Positions 63,648 to 64,000 of a stretch of 64,000 nt of DNA are shown in pieces. A program made the position numbers and the translations under genes. The notes under the pieces were generated by a model, which worked only from the letters and a program-made list of their open reading frames with translations, had not been told where the DNA came from and did no database searches. Position 1 is the stretch's first letter. Each line of letters starts with the position of its first letter. The stretch is from Flavobacterium aquidurense (GTDB lineage: Bacteria; Bacteroidota; Bacteroidia; Flavobacteriales; Flavobacteriaceae), in contig NZ_JRLF01000007.1 in the NCBI RefSeq assembly GCF_001404985.1, forward strand, positions 1 through 64,000, read 5' to 3'.

Positions 63648-64000
63648 ATGAAATACACTACACGACAAAGCGCCATTTTATTACTAAGTGATGGAACTAT
63701 TTTTCACGGAAAATCTATCGGAATTAGCGGTAAAACTTTCGGTGAAGTTTGTTTTAATACTGGAATGACAGGATATCAGGAGATTTTTACAGATCCTTCT
63801 TATTTTGGTCAAATTATGGTGGCTACTAATCCTCATATAGGGAATTATGGTGTTAATGATTCAGAAATTGAGTCTGATAGCATCAAAATTTCAGGATTAG
63901 TTTGTAAAAACTTTAGTTTTAATTATTCGAGAGAAGATTCTTCAGGAAGTTTAGAAGATTATTTTATTAAACAAAATCTAATCTGTATTTCTGATGTTGA
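63648..64000 (+). CDS. carA: Carbamoyl-phosphate synthase small subunit (5' part, runs off the window)
   Basis: The first 117 codons encode the CarA N-terminal domain: KYTTRQSAILLLSDGTIFHG, FGEVCFNTGMTGYQEIFTDPSYFGQIMVATNPHIGNYGVN, then a region opening GLVCKNFSFNYSREDSSGSL. CarA releases ammonia from glutamine for carbamoyl phosphate (pyrimidine and arginine synthesis). The amidotransferase domain lies beyond the window. ATG 63648 fits the family; the ATG at 63611 is out of frame. Confidence 0.95.
   Translation, partial: MKYTTRQSAILLLSDGTIFHGKSIGISGKTFGEVCFNTGMTGYQEIFTDPSYFGQIMVATNPHIGNYGVNDSEIESDSIKISGLVCKNFSFNYSREDSSGSLEDYFIKQNLICISDV

Overview
The window is AT-rich chromosomal DNA from a Bacteroidota bacterium, most probably a Flavobacterium or close relative. 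The evidence is a type IX secretion (T9SS) adhesin with a gliding-type C-terminal domain next to a PorP/SprF protein, two SusC/SusD pairs, an S46 dipeptidyl-peptidase, promoters of the TTG-N19/20-TAnnTTTG type, and ribosomal genes that lack Shine-Dalgarno sequences. No plasmid, prophage, CRISPR, tRNA or rRNA gene was seen. The only mobile element is an intact IS3-family (IS150-group) insertion sequence at the left edge.

Layout. 1-1444: the IS. 1504-7000: a SanA-like envelope protein, an M3 oligopeptidase, an unknown acidic protein, and the purine genes purE/purK. 7206-9343: two tandem AraC-type regulators that are paralogues. 9607-14355: a 1278-residue secreted repeat protein and its PorP/SprF partner. 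14491-18650: a helical-repeat protein, a TonB-dependent receptor and a PQQ-type sugar dehydrogenase lipoprotein. 18835-33000: housekeeping and envelope genes (hpt, adk, a CNNM/CorC protein, obgE, S46 peptidase, TPR protein, mpl, GNAT, radC, yjjG-type phosphatase, rarA, rhomboid protease, DUF2490 protein, rlmB). 34397-43921: two SusD-SusC pairs on the minus strand, each ending in a strong terminator. 44009-45724: an Omp85-type outer-membrane protein. 45893-63393: the str-S10-spc-alpha ribosomal super-cluster (rpsL to rplQ). 63648 to the end: the start of carA.

The ribosomal cluster is almost canonical in order. It differs in four ways: no tuf after fusA, adk not beside secY (it lies at 19438 with hpt), rpsJ cut off from rplC by a terminator plus a fresh promoter, and a second internal promoter before rpsH. 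Candidate structured RNA leaders precede rplC, rpsH and rpsD, the places where autoregulation would be expected. L36 and S14 are of the zinc-free type.

No wholly new defence or biosynthetic system is evident. The most unusual items are: (a) the secreted adhesin, in which a SUEL-like lectin domain and a glycine-rich domain each interrupt a repeat; (b) the leader RNA candidates in the ribosomal cluster; (c) several families of intergenic palindromes, including a perfect 23-bp hairpin and a CGCAAAG array. Calls rest on reading the sequence and on family knowledge; no database search was run.
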